A DNA stretch of 40,200 bases, from NCBI GenBank assembly GCA_030590985.1, contig JAUVBX010000004.1:1-40200 (forward strand), read 5' to 3'. Of the stretch, positions 1-10,271 are shown piece by piece. A model generated the notes under the pieces. The model had not been told where the DNA came from and did not search any database. It saw only the letters and a list, made by a program, of their open reading frames with translations. The stretch is from Lutibacter sp. Its GTDB lineage: Bacteria; Bacteroidota; Bacteroidia; Flavobacteriales; Flavobacteriaceae. The position numbers were made by a program, and so were the translations under genes. Each line of letters starts with the position of its first letter. Positions within the stretch are counted from its first letter, which is position 1.

Positions 1-473
1 AAGGCTGAATTACCACCACCCACTACAATAATATCTTTACCCGTATAAAAATCACCATCGCAAGTTGCGCAGTATGAAATACCTCTACCTTTAAAAGTAT
101 CCTCGCCTTCTACATTAAGTTCTCTTGGCCTTCCACCTGTAGCTATAATAACTGCTTTGGCGGTAAATTTTTCTTCTCCTACACTTACTAGTTTAGTTTT
201 ATTAGAAAGATCTAATTCAGTAATTTTAATATTTTGTTTGATTTCACAACCAAAAGACAAAGCTTGCTTTTTCATGGTCATTGCAAGTTGATAACCCGAA
301 ACATTTTCAATACCTGGATAATTAGCAATTTCATGAGTTAAGACAATTTGTCCACCTATCATCCCTTCGTTTAGAAGTAGTGTTTTAATTTTCGCTCTTG
401 ACAAATATATACCTGCTGTTAATCCTGCTGCACCAGCACCGAGAACAATGACATCATAATTGTTTATTTCCAT
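1..473 (-). CDS. trxB: Thioredoxin reductase (partial, C-terminal part runs off the left edge)
   Basis: Reverse-strand translation from ATG at 473: [27 protein letters not shown]...; GAGAAG dinucleotide-binding motif and the YCATCDG redox motif. Confidence 0.93.
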   Translation of the reverse strand, partial: MEINNYDVIVLGAGAAGLTAGIYLSRAKIKTLLLNEGMIGGQIVLTHEIANYPGIENVSGYQLAMTMKKQALSFGCEIKQNIKITELDLSNKTKLVSVGEEKFTAKAVIIATGGRPRELNVEGEDTFKGRGISYCATCDGDFYTGKDIIVVGGGNSA

Positions 474-488
474 AGTAAAAAGAGTTTA

Positions 489-525
489 AAAAAGACTGCT
501 TGAATAATTTTCAAACAGTCTTTTT
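489..525 (-). terminator. Strong hairpin followed by a U-tract on the minus strand (terminator or attenuator)
   Basis: AAAAAGACTG (489-498)/CAGTCTTTTT (516-525) 10-bp stem, plus inner TTGAA/TTCAA after one mismatch; loop TAATT. Confidence 0.8.
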
Positions 526-536
526 AGTAAGATTAA

Positions 537-881
537 TTAAGACAATGTTTCGTCTAATATTTCTTTAACTTGTTCTTTAGATTGAATACTAGAAGTCGCT
601 TTTACTAACTTGCCATTCTTGTAATACATTGTGAAAGGTAAGCCCATAAAACCTACACATTCAGGAGCATTTCTAATAACATGTGCCTCTGGAGAATCAA
701 ATAACATATCCATAAATTTTATATTTGGATATTCTTCTCTTAATTCTTCCATTGCATCATAAACAGGCACACACATAGGCCCCATTCTACCACAACAAAT
801 CATTACATTCTCATTAGTGTCTAAAATTTCTGTATGTTGAGCAGCAGTAATAACGTGCTCAATATTTGTCATTAATGTCAT
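537..881 (-). CDS. Thioredoxin family protein with atypical CGRMGPMC motif
   Basis: 114-aa ORF with thioredoxin-like C-terminal half (GLPFTMYYKNGKLV) and CGRMGPMCVPVYDAMEEL in place of CxxC; upstream of trxB on the same strand. Confidence 0.8.
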   Translation of the reverse strand: MTLMTNIEHVITAAQHTEILDTNENVMICCGRMGPMCVPVYDAMEELREEYPNIKFMDMLFDSPEAHVIRNAPECVGFMGLPFTMYYKNGKLVKATSSIQSKEQVKEILDETLS

Positions 882-1011
882 ATACTTATTATTTTATTAT
901 AATTGTTAAATAAAGCGCGAAATTACTAAAAACTGTAATTTAAATATGATATATTTGTTACAAAACCAACTAATTTTATTTCAATTATTTACAGATGATT
1001 TTTTTGTAATT

Positions 1012-3126
1012 CTAATAAGTAATTTTGATTTGTTTTAAAGCATCTTGTACATTTTCAGTAGGTAATTTACAAGAACTATTTACACAAATATAAATTTGTG
1101 TCACTTGCTCATCAAATCGATTTCTTAATAAAAGAAAATCACTTTTAGAAGTACTACCAACAAGCAATTTATTAGGAATATAAAATTGATTTAATTCTTT
1201 CATCTTTAGTATCGCCTCTTTACCAGTAATTGCAATTTCATAATAATCTCCAGAAAAATCAGATGCTAATTGCAACCAGTTAGCGTAACTTGATGCATAT
1301 TGCTCAGCCTTTGCATAAACATTATTCAACATATCGCTACTTACTTCTAAATATTGCTTATCTGAATAATAGCGGGCAAGTTTAAAAAGATTTCTAGCCA
1401 TAATAGAATTAGAAGATGAAATAACATTATCAGTTATTTCAATTTTACGTGTAATAAGTTGTTCATCTTCATCAGAAGTAAAATAAAACAAGTGTAAATC
1501 TTCGTCATAAAAATGTGTAAAAGTATAATCTGTAAGTTTCTTGGCAAGTCCAAGCCATTCCTCTTCAAATGTAACTTCGTAAAGTGAAATTAGGGCATCG
1601 ACTAAAGTCACATAATCTTCCAAATAAGCATTAATATTACTTTTCCCATTTTTGTAATTACGATTTAAACCTCCATCTTTACGTAACATCTGTTTGGTAA
1701 TAAAATTTGCATTCTTTTTCGCAGCTTCTAAATAAGTTGGGACATTAAATACTCTATAGGCATCTATATAACCTTTTAGCATTAATGAGTTCCATGAAGT
1801 TAACACTTTATCATCTAAATTTGGACGAGCCCTTTCTTCCCTGTTTTTCAAGAGTAAAGTTTGCCATTCATTTAATTTACTATTGAGTATATTTAAACTA
1901 ATATTATGGGTTTTGGCTATTTCATCTTTTGATTTACTTCTGATTAATACATAATTATCATTTTCCCAAATTCCATATCTTGAAATATTGTAATAATCTT
2001 TAAAGAGTTCAAAATCATCCTCTAATAGCTGTTTGAGTTCGATTTCTTTCCAATAATAATAAGCACCTTCTTCTTTTTCATTTAGTTCATTATAACTATC
2101 CGCATCCAAAGAAGAATAGAAGGCTCCTTTATTATTCGTTAATTCACGTGACACAAATTCTAATGTTTGAAAAACTATTTCTTTATACAAGTCGTTTTTT
2201 GTAATCAGATAGGCATCTGAATACAAACTCACTAATTGCCCATTGTCGTAGAGCATTTTCTCGAAATGAGGTATGTGCCATTTTGTATCAGTTGAATAGC
2301 GTGCAAAACCACCTCCTATATGATCAAATATTCCACCATAAGCCATCTTAGTTAAAGTTGTATTTACATATTTCAGTAATTCTTTATCTTCACTTTGTAC
2401 AGCATGTCGTAATAAAAATTGATAATTATTTGGCATAGGAAACTTAGGAGCTTGATTATACCCTCCTAGTTTTCTGTCAAAAAATGTTCGCCAATTATTA
2501 ACAATATCAATTATCTGAGATGATGAAAAATCTTTTCGTTTATTATTGAATTCTAAAATATTATTTTTAGTAATACCATCTGTTAGTTCTTCTGCATATG
2601 CCATTAACTTGTCAGGATTTGATTGCCATAATTTAGCTATTTCGGTTAGAATGTTTATCCAGTTTTCTTTTGGAAAATAAGTGCCTCCCCAAAAAGGTTT
2701 TCCATTCGGTAATGCTACTGCATTTAGAGGCCATCCTCCCCTACCATTTAATAATTGAACTGCATCCATGTAGATCTGGTCTATGTCAGGACGCTCTTCT
2801 CTATCTACCTTAATACAAATAAAATTATCATTCATCAACTTAGCAACTTTCTCATCCTCAAAACTTTCATGTTCCATAACATGACACCAGTGACAAGCAG
2901 CATATCCTATTGAAATTAATAGTAGCTTATTTTCTTTTTTTGCTATTTCTAAAGTTTCTTTATTCCAAGCTTTCCATTGCACGGGATTATGAGCATGTTG
3001 TAATAAATAAGGACTTGTTTCATGTATTAAATCATTGGTAAATTTATGATTAAACTTTTCTGTATTTTGACTCGTACACTCCATTAAAGAAAACATTAAA
3101 AGCGTTAAAAATAATTTATAATACAT
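1012..3126 (-). CDS. DUF255 / YyaL-like thioredoxin-domain protein (SSP411 family)
   Basis: 704 aa: [77 protein letters not shown] are hallmark motifs; Cys near residue 17 suggests a lipoprotein. Confidence 0.93.
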   Translation of the reverse strand: MYYKLFLTLLMFSLMECTSQNTEKFNHKFTNDLIHETSPYLLQHAHNPVQWKAWNKETLEIAKKENKLLLISIGYAACHWCHVMEHESFEDEKVAKLMNDNFICIKVDREERPDIDQIYMDAVQLLNGRGGWPLNAVALPNGKPFWGGTYFPKENWINILTEIAKLWQSNPDKLMAYAEELTDGITKNNILEFNNKRKDFSSSQIIDIVNNWRTFFDRKLGGYNQAPKFPMPNNYQFLLRHAVQSEDKELLKYVNTTLTKMAYGGIFDHIGGGFARYSTDTKWHIPHFEKMLYDNGQLVSLYSDAYLITKNDLYKEIVFQTLEFVSRELTNNKGAFYSSLDADSYNELNEKEEGAYYYWKEIELKQLLEDDFELFKDYYNISRYGIWENDNYVLIRSKSKDEIAKTHNISLNILNSKLNEWQTLLLKNREERARPNLDDKVLTSWNSLMLKGYIDAYRVFNVPTYLEAAKKNANFITKQMLRKDGGLNRNYKNGKSNINAYLEDYVTLVDALISLYEVTFEEEWLGLAKKLTDYTFTHFYDEDLHLFYFTSDEDEQLITRKIEITDNVISSSNSIMARNLFKLARYYSDKQYLEVSSDMLNNVYAKAEQYASSYANWLQLASDFSGDYYEIAITGKEAILKMKELNQFYIPNKLLVGSTSKSDFLLLRNRFDEQVTQIYICVNSSCKLPTENVQDALKQIKITY

Positions 3127-3277
3127 CTTATCTCACTATTTTTGGCTAATATACAATCTTTGAAAAATTTGAATTTTATTGGTCTATAGGTATATTTGAT
3201 GCTGTCATATAGTCTGTCTATAAAAACTTGCATAGTTTTTGTAATTCATATTTTATAAATAATTATTAAATAAAAAA

Positions 3278-3784
3278 ATGGATACATTTTTATTACTAGC
3301 TGGATTCTTATTAACCCTTATTGGGATAATCGGTTCGTTTATACCTATTTTACCAGGACCTCCTACAGGTTGGGCAGGGCTGTTACTATTGTACTTGACT
3401 AGCATAGTCCCAATGGATTGGTGGGTTTTAGGAATTACATTAGGTATTGCAATCACTATAACTATATTAGATTATATTATTCCTGCTATGGGAACAAAAA
3501 AATCAGGAGGCAGCCGATATGGCATGTGGGGAACCACCATAGGGCTCATTATTGGCTTATTTTCACCAATCCCACTTGGTTTTCTAATAGGTGCCTTTAT
3601 CGGTGCTTTTATTGGAGAAATGATCTATGATAGCAAAGATACAAGTAGAGCAACAAAGGCAGCTTTTGGCTCATTCTTAGGGTTCTTAACTTCAACTTTT
3701 ATTAAGTTGATTGTATCTATATTCTTTCTTGGTTTTTTTATAGTAAAGTTCTGGGGATATAAAGATGCTTTTTTTAGTTTCTAA
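3278..3784 (+). CDS. DUF456 family membrane protein
   Basis: 168-aa hydrophobic Gly-rich ORF; G.FIPILPGPPTGWAGLLLLYL and GGSRYGMWGTTIGLIIGLF...GAFIGEMI. Confidence 0.85.
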   Translation: MDTFLLLAGFLLTLIGIIGSFIPILPGPPTGWAGLLLLYLTSIVPMDWWVLGITLGIAITITILDYIIPAMGTKKSGGSRYGMWGTTIGLIIGLFSPIPLGFLIGAFIGAFIGEMIYDSKDTSRATKAAFGSFLGFLTSTFIKLIVSIFFLGFFIVKFWGYKDAFFSF

Positions 3785-3864
3785 TTTAGAAAACTTTAAC
3801 AGTTCCGTTTTAAACCAAACCTGATTTAATATGTCTTAGAGGTATAATTATTAAACTTTCTATT

Positions 3865-4314
3865 ATGAAATCATTTATTTATATCACAATTTTATTATTC
3901 AGTATTAGTGTTTTTGCTCAAAGACCTATGTCAAAAAAAATGAAACCTAACTTATCAACTGAACAACAAGCAGAATTACAAAGTAAGAGAATAGCATTGG
4001 CTCTAGATTTAGATTCAAAACAATTAGCAGAAGTCAAAGCATTACAATTGGAAAGAGCTCAAGAACGTTTAGAAAACCGCAAACTTAGAGATACGCGTAG
4101 AGGAACAGCTGAAAGACCTTCACAAAAAGAACTATTTAAAATTAATAATGAACGTTTAGACGCTCAAATAAGACATCAAGAAAAAATGAAAAAAATTCTT
4201 ACAAAAGAACAATATGAAATGTGGAAAGAAATTAGAATAAAACAACGTTTAAATAGGCAAAATAGGCAAAACAAAATACCTCAAAATAAAGGTGGTCATC
4301 CAAGAACCTTTTAA
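3865..4314 (+). CDS. Secreted small basic protein, Spy/CpxP-like or DUF4890-like
   Basis: Signal peptide (MKSFIYITILLFSISVFAQ), charged helical LDLDSKQLAEVKALQ and ILTKEQYEMWKEIR motifs; C-terminal RQNRQN repeat. Confidence 0.65.
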   Translation: MKSFIYITILLFSISVFAQRPMSKKMKPNLSTEQQAELQSKRIALALDLDSKQLAEVKALQLERAQERLENRKLRDTRRGTAERPSQKELFKINNERLDAQIRHQEKMKKILTKEQYEMWKEIRIKQRLNRQNRQNKIPQNKGGHPRTF

Positions 4315-4341
4315 CAAATACCGTCCTTTTTAATTTAATAT

Positions 4342-4374
4342 AAACTGTCTTCTATTTTAGACAGTTTTTTATTT
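4342..4374. terminator. Bidirectional intrinsic terminator between convergent genes
   Basis: AAACTGTCT (4342-4350)/AGACAGTTT (4359-4367) perfect 9-bp stem followed by T-rich tract. Confidence 0.85.
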
Positions 4375-5610
4375 TATTACTAATATTTGTCCTATAAAAA
4401 TAGTATTATCCTCAAGGTTATTTAAGCGTTTAATTTCTGAAACACTAGTATTATTAAATCTTGCGATAGAATATAACGTATCTCCTTGAGCGACAATATG
4501 CGTATCATTATTTCCTGATTTCCCTGATTTTCTAGGATCTGCAATAAATATTCTTTGTCCTAATCTAACTTCATCTTTATAAACATTATTCCAACGACGA
4601 AGTGCTGGTATAGCTAAATCATATTTGTAGGCTATTTGGTATAGAGTTTCACCTTCCTGTACGATATGATATTGAAGTTCTTTACTAACAGACTCATCAT
4701 TTTTTGGAATATTTGTTGTCCTAATTTCTTTACTTGGCGGTACTGTATCTTTACTAACTTCTATAGTTTTTTCAACAACCTGAGACGCTGTTGATTTTAA
4801 AGATAATTTCTGTCCAACATATATTTTATCTGATGTTAGGTTATTAATATCTTTAAGTTCTTCAATACTTACTCCAAATCTCCTAGAAATACTGTATAGC
4901 CCATCTCCTTTATTAACAATATAAACCGTTGGGTTAATACTAGCGGTAGTTGAAGTAGTTCTATATGATTTTTTCCCTAAAACAATTTCATCATATATAT
5001 ATAATTCATATTTTTCTATGATATTAATTAATTTTTGAGGATATTTTTTATCGGTTGCATACCCCGCTTTTTGCAAACCTTTAGCCCATGCTTTATAGTC
5101 TCCTTTCTCTAATTTAAATAAATTTTTGTAACGACTTCTTTCTGTTAAAAAACGAGAGTGATCATTATATGAGTTCATTGGATTTTTATATACTCTAAAA
5201 CATTCTCCTTTTTTATCATCATCATGATATGTTCTTCCACCATTCCAATTTTTATGACATTTAATACCGAAATGATTATTTGATTTTTGAGTTAATTCAC
5301 TGTTACCACTACGTGATTCTAAAATACCTTGTGCTAAAGTTATACTGGCTGGTATATGATATTCTCTCATTTGATTAACAGCAATACCAGCATATTCATC
5401 AATATAATTTGTTGTGGATAAGCTTTTTTTAGAATAAGGGATAACAATCTTCATTTCTTTTTCAGACGTAGTTTCTTTTCTGTCTCTTTTAGTTTTTGAT
5501 GTAGTCGTTCTGGATGAAGTATTTGTAGTCTTTACATTTTTTTTCGCACCGCAGCTAGAAAAAAATAAACTTAAACTCAATCCTACTAATAGAAATCTAA
5601 TTTTAGTCAT
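4369..5610 (-). CDS. Glucosaminidase-domain lipoprotein with three C-terminal LysM domains
   Basis: Lipobox-like FFSSCGAKK; ITLAQGILESRSGNSELTQKSNNHFGIKCH; three LysM repeats (YIVNKGDGLYSISRRFGVS, YHIVQEGETLYQIAYKYDL, HIVAQGDTLYSIARFNNTS). Confidence 0.93.
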   Translation of the reverse strand: MTKIRFLLVGLSLSLFFSSCGAKKNVKTTNTSSRTTTSKTKRDRKETTSEKEMKIVIPYSKKSLSTTNYIDEYAGIAVNQMREYHIPASITLAQGILESRSGNSELTQKSNNHFGIKCHKNWNGGRTYHDDDKKGECFRVYKNPMNSYNDHSRFLTERSRYKNLFKLEKGDYKAWAKGLQKAGYATDKKYPQKLINIIEKYELYIYDEIVLGKKSYRTTSTTASINPTVYIVNKGDGLYSISRRFGVSIEELKDINNLTSDKIYVGQKLSLKSTASQVVEKTIEVSKDTVPPSKEIRTTNIPKNDESVSKELQYHIVQEGETLYQIAYKYDLAIPALRRWNNVYKDEVRLGQRIFIADPRKSGKSGNNDTHIVAQGDTLYSIARFNNTSVSEIKRLNNLEDNTIFIGQILVIK

Positions 5611-6547
5611 GGTTTGTAATTATAGTGGGTAAATTTTTACTTATTAATCTTTGATTCATTCCATCAATACCTTGTAAGCCTCCGCTGTGAATCGCTAAAA
5701 TCTTAACTCCTTCTTTTAAATTACCTTTTTTTTTCATATCTACAATTCCAAAAAGCATCTTTCCTGTATAAATAGGATCTAATTGAATTGTTGTCTGATT
5801 TTTAAAATCATTGATAAATTTAACCAATTCTTCGTTTATCTTAGCAAAACCTCCAAAATGATAGGCCTTTTGAAGTTGCCAATTATCTTTTGTATAGACA
5901 TATTTTTCTATCTCACTACTCAAAAAATCACCATTTAACGCAGGAAAACCTAATACTTTTTGATGTGACTTTAACGAATTAATGATTCCTGATATAGTTC
6001 CTCCCGTACCTATTGCACAACAAATATAATCAAATTTTGTATCATTTTCACCTAAGATCTCTTCACATCCTTTTACAGCAAGTTTATTTGTACCTCCTTC
6101 AGGTACAAGATAAAACGATCCAAACTCTTTGTATAACTGATCTTTAAACTCTTTTGTATGCTTTAATCTATACGATTTTCGATCGATAAATTTAAACTTC
6201 ATTCCATGTTTATGAGCAAGGGATAAAGTTGGATTCTTACGCAATGTAGATATAAGGTCTTTTGCCAATTCATCACCTCTAATAATTCCAATTGTTTTAA
6301 ATCCGAATTCATTTCCAGCAGCTGCTGTTGCGGCTATGTGGTTGGAATAAGCCCCTCCAAAAGTTAATAGTGTATCATAATTTTGCTTTTTTGCAGCTTC
6401 TAAATTATAACGAAGCTTCCTATACTTATTTCCTGAAATATGTGGGTGTAATAAATCTTCTCGTTTTATCCACAACTCAATTGGCTCATATCCTTTTGGG
6501 GTATAAACAAGTCTTTGATTTTTACTGTTTTGTAGAGGTAATATCAT
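5603..6547 (-). CDS. PLP-dependent ACC deaminase / D-cysteine desulfhydrase-like protein
   Basis: 314 aa: LWIKREDLLHPHISGNKYRKLRYNL (PLP lysine motif), LLTFGGAYSNHIAATAAAG, CCAIGTGGTISGI. Confidence 0.9.
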   Translation of the reverse strand: MILPLQNSKNQRLVYTPKGYEPIELWIKREDLLHPHISGNKYRKLRYNLEAAKKQNYDTLLTFGGAYSNHIAATAAAGNEFGFKTIGIIRGDELAKDLISTLRKNPTLSLAHKHGMKFKFIDRKSYRLKHTKEFKDQLYKEFGSFYLVPEGGTNKLAVKGCEEILGENDTKFDYICCAIGTGGTISGIINSLKSHQKVLGFPALNGDFLSSEIEKYVYTKDNWQLQKAYHFGGFAKINEELVKFINDFKNQTTIQLDPIYTGKMLFGIVDMKKKGNLKEGVKILAIHSGGLQGIDGMNQRLISKNLPTIITNHD

Positions 6548-6595
6548 AAGACAAAGTTAGAATAATTTCAAAATGTAGTATTTGAGGTATATTAA

Positions 6596-6632
6596 AAATA
6601 AAAAAACAGAGTCCAAAAATTGAACTCTGTTT
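6596..6632 (-). terminator. Intrinsic terminator downstream of tRNA-Lys
   Basis: ACAGAGTCCA (6606-6615)/TGAACTCTGT (6621-6630), 10-bp stem with one G-U wobble; T-run on the minus strand. Confidence 0.85.
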
Positions 6633-6640
6633 ATATATTG

Positions 6641-6713
6641 TGACCTGGCTGGGGCTCGAACCCAGGACCACCTCCTTAAAAGGGAGGTGCTCTACCAACT
6701 GAGCTACCAGGTC
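6641..6713 (-). tRNA. tRNA-Lys (anticodon TTT)
   Basis: Reverse complement GACCTGGTAGCTCAGTTGGTAGAGCACCTCCCTTTTAAGGAGGTGGTCCTGGGTTCGAGCCCCAGCCAGGTCA folds as a full cloverleaf; anticodon loop CTTTTAA. Confidence 0.97.
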
Positions 6714-6781
6714 TCGCATTTAAGCGGGTGCAAATATAATAGGATATTTAGTAAAATCAAACAAAGAATTCAATTATTTTT

Positions 6782-7546
6782 TTATTGTCCTTTTAAAAGT
6801 GCTTCTCGTACTTTTTTGTATAGATTAGAAGAATATACAAAATCCACAATTGCCTCATTTTCAGTCTTAAATATATCATTTTTTGTTCCTTCCCAAGCTT
6901 TAAGACCATCTTTTAAAAAGACGATTTTATCACCAATTTCCATAACAGAATTCATATCATGTGAATTAATCACAGTAGTAATATTATATTCTTGCGTAAT
7001 TTCTCTAATTAAATTATCAATTACGATTGCTGTTTGAGGATCTAGACCTGAATTTGGTTCATCACAAAACAAGTATTTTGGATTCATAACTATTGCCCTC
7101 GCAATTGCCACTCTTTTTTTCATCCCACCTGATAATTCAGAGGGATACATATGGTTAGTATTATGCAAATTTACTCTGTTTAACACAAAGTTAACCCGCT
7201 CTAGCATCTCTTGTTTAATTTTATTGGTGAACATCTTTAAAGGAAACATCACATTTTCTTCAACCGTCATAGAATCATATAGTGCACTACCTTGAAAAAC
7301 CATTCCAATTTCTTTACGAATTTGTCTTTTTTCATTTTCTTTAAGTCCATTAAAAATCCGTCCATCAAAATCAATTATACCTTCTTCGGGAGTATGAAGT
7401 CCAAGCATACATTTCAAAAAAACCGTTTTTCCTGAGCCACTTTGACCAATAACAAGGCTGGTTTCCCCTTTTTCGAAAGTGGCTGATATACCTTTTAGAA
7501 TATGGGCATCTCCAAATGATTTATGTAAATTTTTAATTTCTAACAT
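6782..7546 (-). CDS. ABC transporter ATP-binding protein, MlaF-like
   Basis: Walker A GQSGSGKT, signature LSGGMKKRVAIARAI, Walker B YLFCDEPNSGLD; adjacent to an MlaE-like permease. Confidence 0.92.
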   Translation of the reverse strand: MLEIKNLHKSFGDAHILKGISATFEKGETSLVIGQSGSGKTVFLKCMLGLHTPEEGIIDFDGRIFNGLKENEKRQIRKEIGMVFQGSALYDSMTVEENVMFPLKMFTNKIKQEMLERVNFVLNRVNLHNTNHMYPSELSGGMKKRVAIARAIVMNPKYLFCDEPNSGLDPQTAIVIDNLIREITQEYNITTVINSHDMNSVMEIGDKIVFLKDGLKAWEGTKNDIFKTENEAIVDFVYSSNLYKKVREALLKGQ

Positions 7547-8287
7547 CTATCCTAACAGCATTTGAGTTAAAAAATAGTTTAATAATATAATCACTACACT
7601 CGTCCATACCACTGCTTTTGTACTCGCTCTCCCTACTTCTAAGGCTCCACCACGTACATTATGTCCGTGATAGGAAGCTACAGTAACAATAACAAAGGCA
7701 AATACTAATGTTTTAATAATTGCATATTTTACAAAATAAGGATTAAACTCTAATTGAATTCCCATTATATAATCTTCTGTGAAAAACAAATCCGTTAAAA
7801 TACCTGCTACCCAACCTCCAAAGATTCCTAAAAACATAGCTAATATTACCAATATTGGATAAAATAACAAGACAGCTATCACCTTTGGAAGTACCAAATA
7901 ATTTAACGAATTGATACCCATTATTTCGAGAGCATCTATTTGTTCGGTTACACGCATTGTACCGATACTAGAAGTAATATATGAACCAACCTTACCTGCT
8001 AAAATAACTGACATAAAAGTAGGTGCAAATTCTAGGATCATGGAGCGTTTCGTAGCAAAACCAATTAAATATTTTGGAATAAAAGGACTATCGACATTTA
8101 AGGCTGTTTGAATAGCAATCACGCCTCCTACAAAAAAAGCGATGAAAGTTACTATCCCTAGTGATTTAAGTCCTAAATCATCAATTTCACGAAATAACAA
8201 CTCCCAAAAAACTTTCCATTTTTGTGGTTTTTTAAATACTTGACCAAGCATATTAAAATAAGCACCGATATGTTCTAAATTAGTCAT
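7547..8287 (-). CDS. ABC transporter permease, MlaE-like
   Basis: 246 aa: FFVGGVIAIQTALN, GKVGSYITSSIGTMRVTEQIDALEIMGINSLNYLVLPKVIA typical MlaE/YrbE motif. Confidence 0.93.
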   Translation of the reverse strand: MTNLEHIGAYFNMLGQVFKKPQKWKVFWELLFREIDDLGLKSLGIVTFIAFFVGGVIAIQTALNVDSPFIPKYLIGFATKRSMILEFAPTFMSVILAGKVGSYITSSIGTMRVTEQIDALEIMGINSLNYLVLPKVIAVLLFYPILVILAMFLGIFGGWVAGILTDLFFTEDYIMGIQLEFNPYFVKYAIIKTLVFAFVIVTVASYHGHNVRGGALEVGRASTKAVVWTSVVIILLNYFLTQMLLG

Positions 8288-8323
8288 ATAATATTGCTAA
8301 AGTATAAAAAAAGGTTTTAAAAA

Positions 8324-10222
8324 TCAGTCTAAACTCTCGTGTAATGTTGACCAAGTTTCCATCAAGTCTTGTAAATCATCCTTTTTTTGTTGATAATACT
8401 TAAAGAAATCGGGTTTTCCAATAATAGTTTCATCATTTTCAAAAATTGCTGCATCTAAATTTAGTATCTCTTTTTCTAAATCAGAAATGAGCACCTCAAT
8501 TTTACTTATTTTATTATTAATTCTTTTAATTTCCTTATCACGTTCTCTGCTGCTATTATTAGAAACTGCTTTATTCGTTTTTAGATTATTCGAAATTCTC
8601 TCAACCTCTCTAAAATTATCAAATTTACGTTGTTCTAAATAATAATTGATATCCCCTAAGTATTCTTTTATTTTATGTTCTCTAAATTCATAAACTTTAT
8701 CAACCAGTCCTTGTAAAAAATCTCTGTCATGAGAAACTAGAATTAAACTTCCTTCAAATGCTTTTAATGCATTTTTAAGTACATTTTTTGAAACCATATC
8801 CAAATGATTGGTAGGTTCGTCCATTATTAAAACATTAAATGGATTTAACAACATTTTACATAAGGCAAGTCTGTTTCTTTCGCCTCCTGACAACACTTTA
8901 ACTTTTTTCTCTACAGTATCTCCTCCAAAAAGGAAACTCCCCAACATATTTCTAATTTTAACACGATTCCCATCATTTGCTGATAGTTCCATTTCTTCTA
9001 TCAATGTGTTTTCTCCATTCAAGTAATCAGATTGGTTTTGAGCAAAATAACCGATTTTAACGTTATGTCCTACTTCAACTTCACCATTGTAAGTTATTTC
9101 ATTAACTAAAATCTTTGCTAGAGTGGTCTTTCCCATACCATTTTGTCCTACAAATGCAATTTTACAACCTCTTTCTATCAATAGATCAAATTTATCAATA
9201 ACTAAATTTTCATCATATCTTTTTGTCACTTCATTGAGAGTGAAAATAAGTTTACCTGGTTGATCTGCTGATGGAAAACGAACATTCATTACCGAATTAT
9301 CAGTTACATCTACTTCAATTCTATCGACTTTTTCTAATTTTTTTATAAGTGACTGCGCAAATGCGGCTTTACTCGCTTTATATCGAAATTTTTCTATAAG
9401 TTGTTCTGTCTGTTTTATCTGCTTTTCCTGATTTTTTTTAGCCTGTAATTGTTTTTCAATTAATTCTTGACGAATCGCAAGGTATTGCGAATACGGTTTT
9501 TTAAAGTCATAAATGCTTCCTAATGATATCTCAATCGTACGATTGGTTACATTATCGAGGAACATTCTATCGTGTGAAACAACCAATACTATTCCTTTAT
9601 AAGATTTTAAAAAATTTTCAAACCATAAAATCGAATCTAAATCTAAATGATTAGTAGGTTCATCTAATAACAGAACTTCATTGTTTTGAAGTAATAGTTT
9701 TGCTAATTCTATACGCATTCGCCATCCACCTGAAAAAGTATCTGTAATCTTATCAAAATCATCACGTTTAAAACCTAAACCTTGTAATATTCGCTCAGTA
9801 TCGCCTTTATAACTATAACCACCTATCAAATCAAAACGATGCGTTAAATCATCTAATTGATGTAAAAGATCTTGATATGCTTCACTCTCAAAGTCTTTCC
9901 TAGATTCTAATTGGATGTGAATATCGGATAAAGTAGATTCAATTGATTTTATCTCTGAAAAGGCTAAGTAAGTTTCTTCTAAAATTGTTTTTCCATAATT
10001 AAAATCTATATCTTGTTTGAGAAAACCAATTTTAGTGTTTTTGTCGATAGCTAATATCCCATCATATTCTTGTTCACCTGCAATAACACGTAGAAGTGTA
10101 GATTTTCCAGCACCATTCTTACCAATTAATCCTACCCTATTTCCTGCAGTAAGTTTAAACCCCATATCAGAAAAAATAGGTGTTCCTGCAAAAGATACCG
10201 ATAAGTTATTTACATCTATCAT
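8324..10222 (-). CDS. ABC-F family ATP-binding protein
   Basis: 632 aa; two ATPase domains (GKNGAGKST, GQNGMGKTT), two signatures (FSGGWRMRIELAK, LSGGERNRLALCK), LLLDEPTNHLDLDS linker, C-terminal coiled coil. Confidence 0.94.
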   Translation of the reverse strand: MIDVNNLSVSFAGTPIFSDMGFKLTAGNRVGLIGKNGAGKSTLLRVIAGEQEYDGILAIDKNTKIGFLKQDIDFNYGKTILEETYLAFSEIKSIESTLSDIHIQLESRKDFESEAYQDLLHQLDDLTHRFDLIGGYSYKGDTERILQGLGFKRDDFDKITDTFSGGWRMRIELAKLLLQNNEVLLLDEPTNHLDLDSILWFENFLKSYKGIVLVVSHDRMFLDNVTNRTIEISLGSIYDFKKPYSQYLAIRQELIEKQLQAKKNQEKQIKQTEQLIEKFRYKASKAAFAQSLIKKLEKVDRIEVDVTDNSVMNVRFPSADQPGKLIFTLNEVTKRYDENLVIDKFDLLIERGCKIAFVGQNGMGKTTLAKILVNEITYNGEVEVGHNVKIGYFAQNQSDYLNGENTLIEEMELSANDGNRVKIRNMLGSFLFGGDTVEKKVKVLSGGERNRLALCKMLLNPFNVLIMDEPTNHLDMVSKNVLKNALKAFEGSLILVSHDRDFLQGLVDKVYEFREHKIKEYLGDINYYLEQRKFDNFREVERISNNLKTNKAVSNNSSRERDKEIKRINNKISKIEVLISDLEKEILNLDAAIFENDETIIGKPDFFKYYQQKKDDLQDLMETWSTLHESLD

Positions 10223-10271
10223 TATTGGGTTATGGATTATGAAAATTAATTATTCTTGTAATTACTTGGTA

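Noticed and set aside
3253-3630. ORFs 3253-3456 (-) and 3418-3630 (+) overlapping the DUF456 gene
   Set aside because: Alternative frames of a clearly coding membrane-protein gene.
4255-4275. Short tandem repeat aaataggcaaaataggcaaaac
   Set aside because: Only two units inside a coding gene (RQNRQN); not evidence of a repeat element.
6552-6559. Possible minus-strand -7 box TAACTTTG immediately before the 6547 start (leaderless PLP-enzyme mRNA)
   Set aside because: The -7 match is good, but no suitably spaced upstream TTTG/TTG element was found, so support is too weak.
6522-6719. 65-aa minus-strand ORF (MRDLVAQLVEHLPFKEVVLGSSPSQ...)
   Set aside because: A translation through the tRNA-Lys gene; the MRDLVAQLVEHL string is a classic tRNA-derived spurious peptide.
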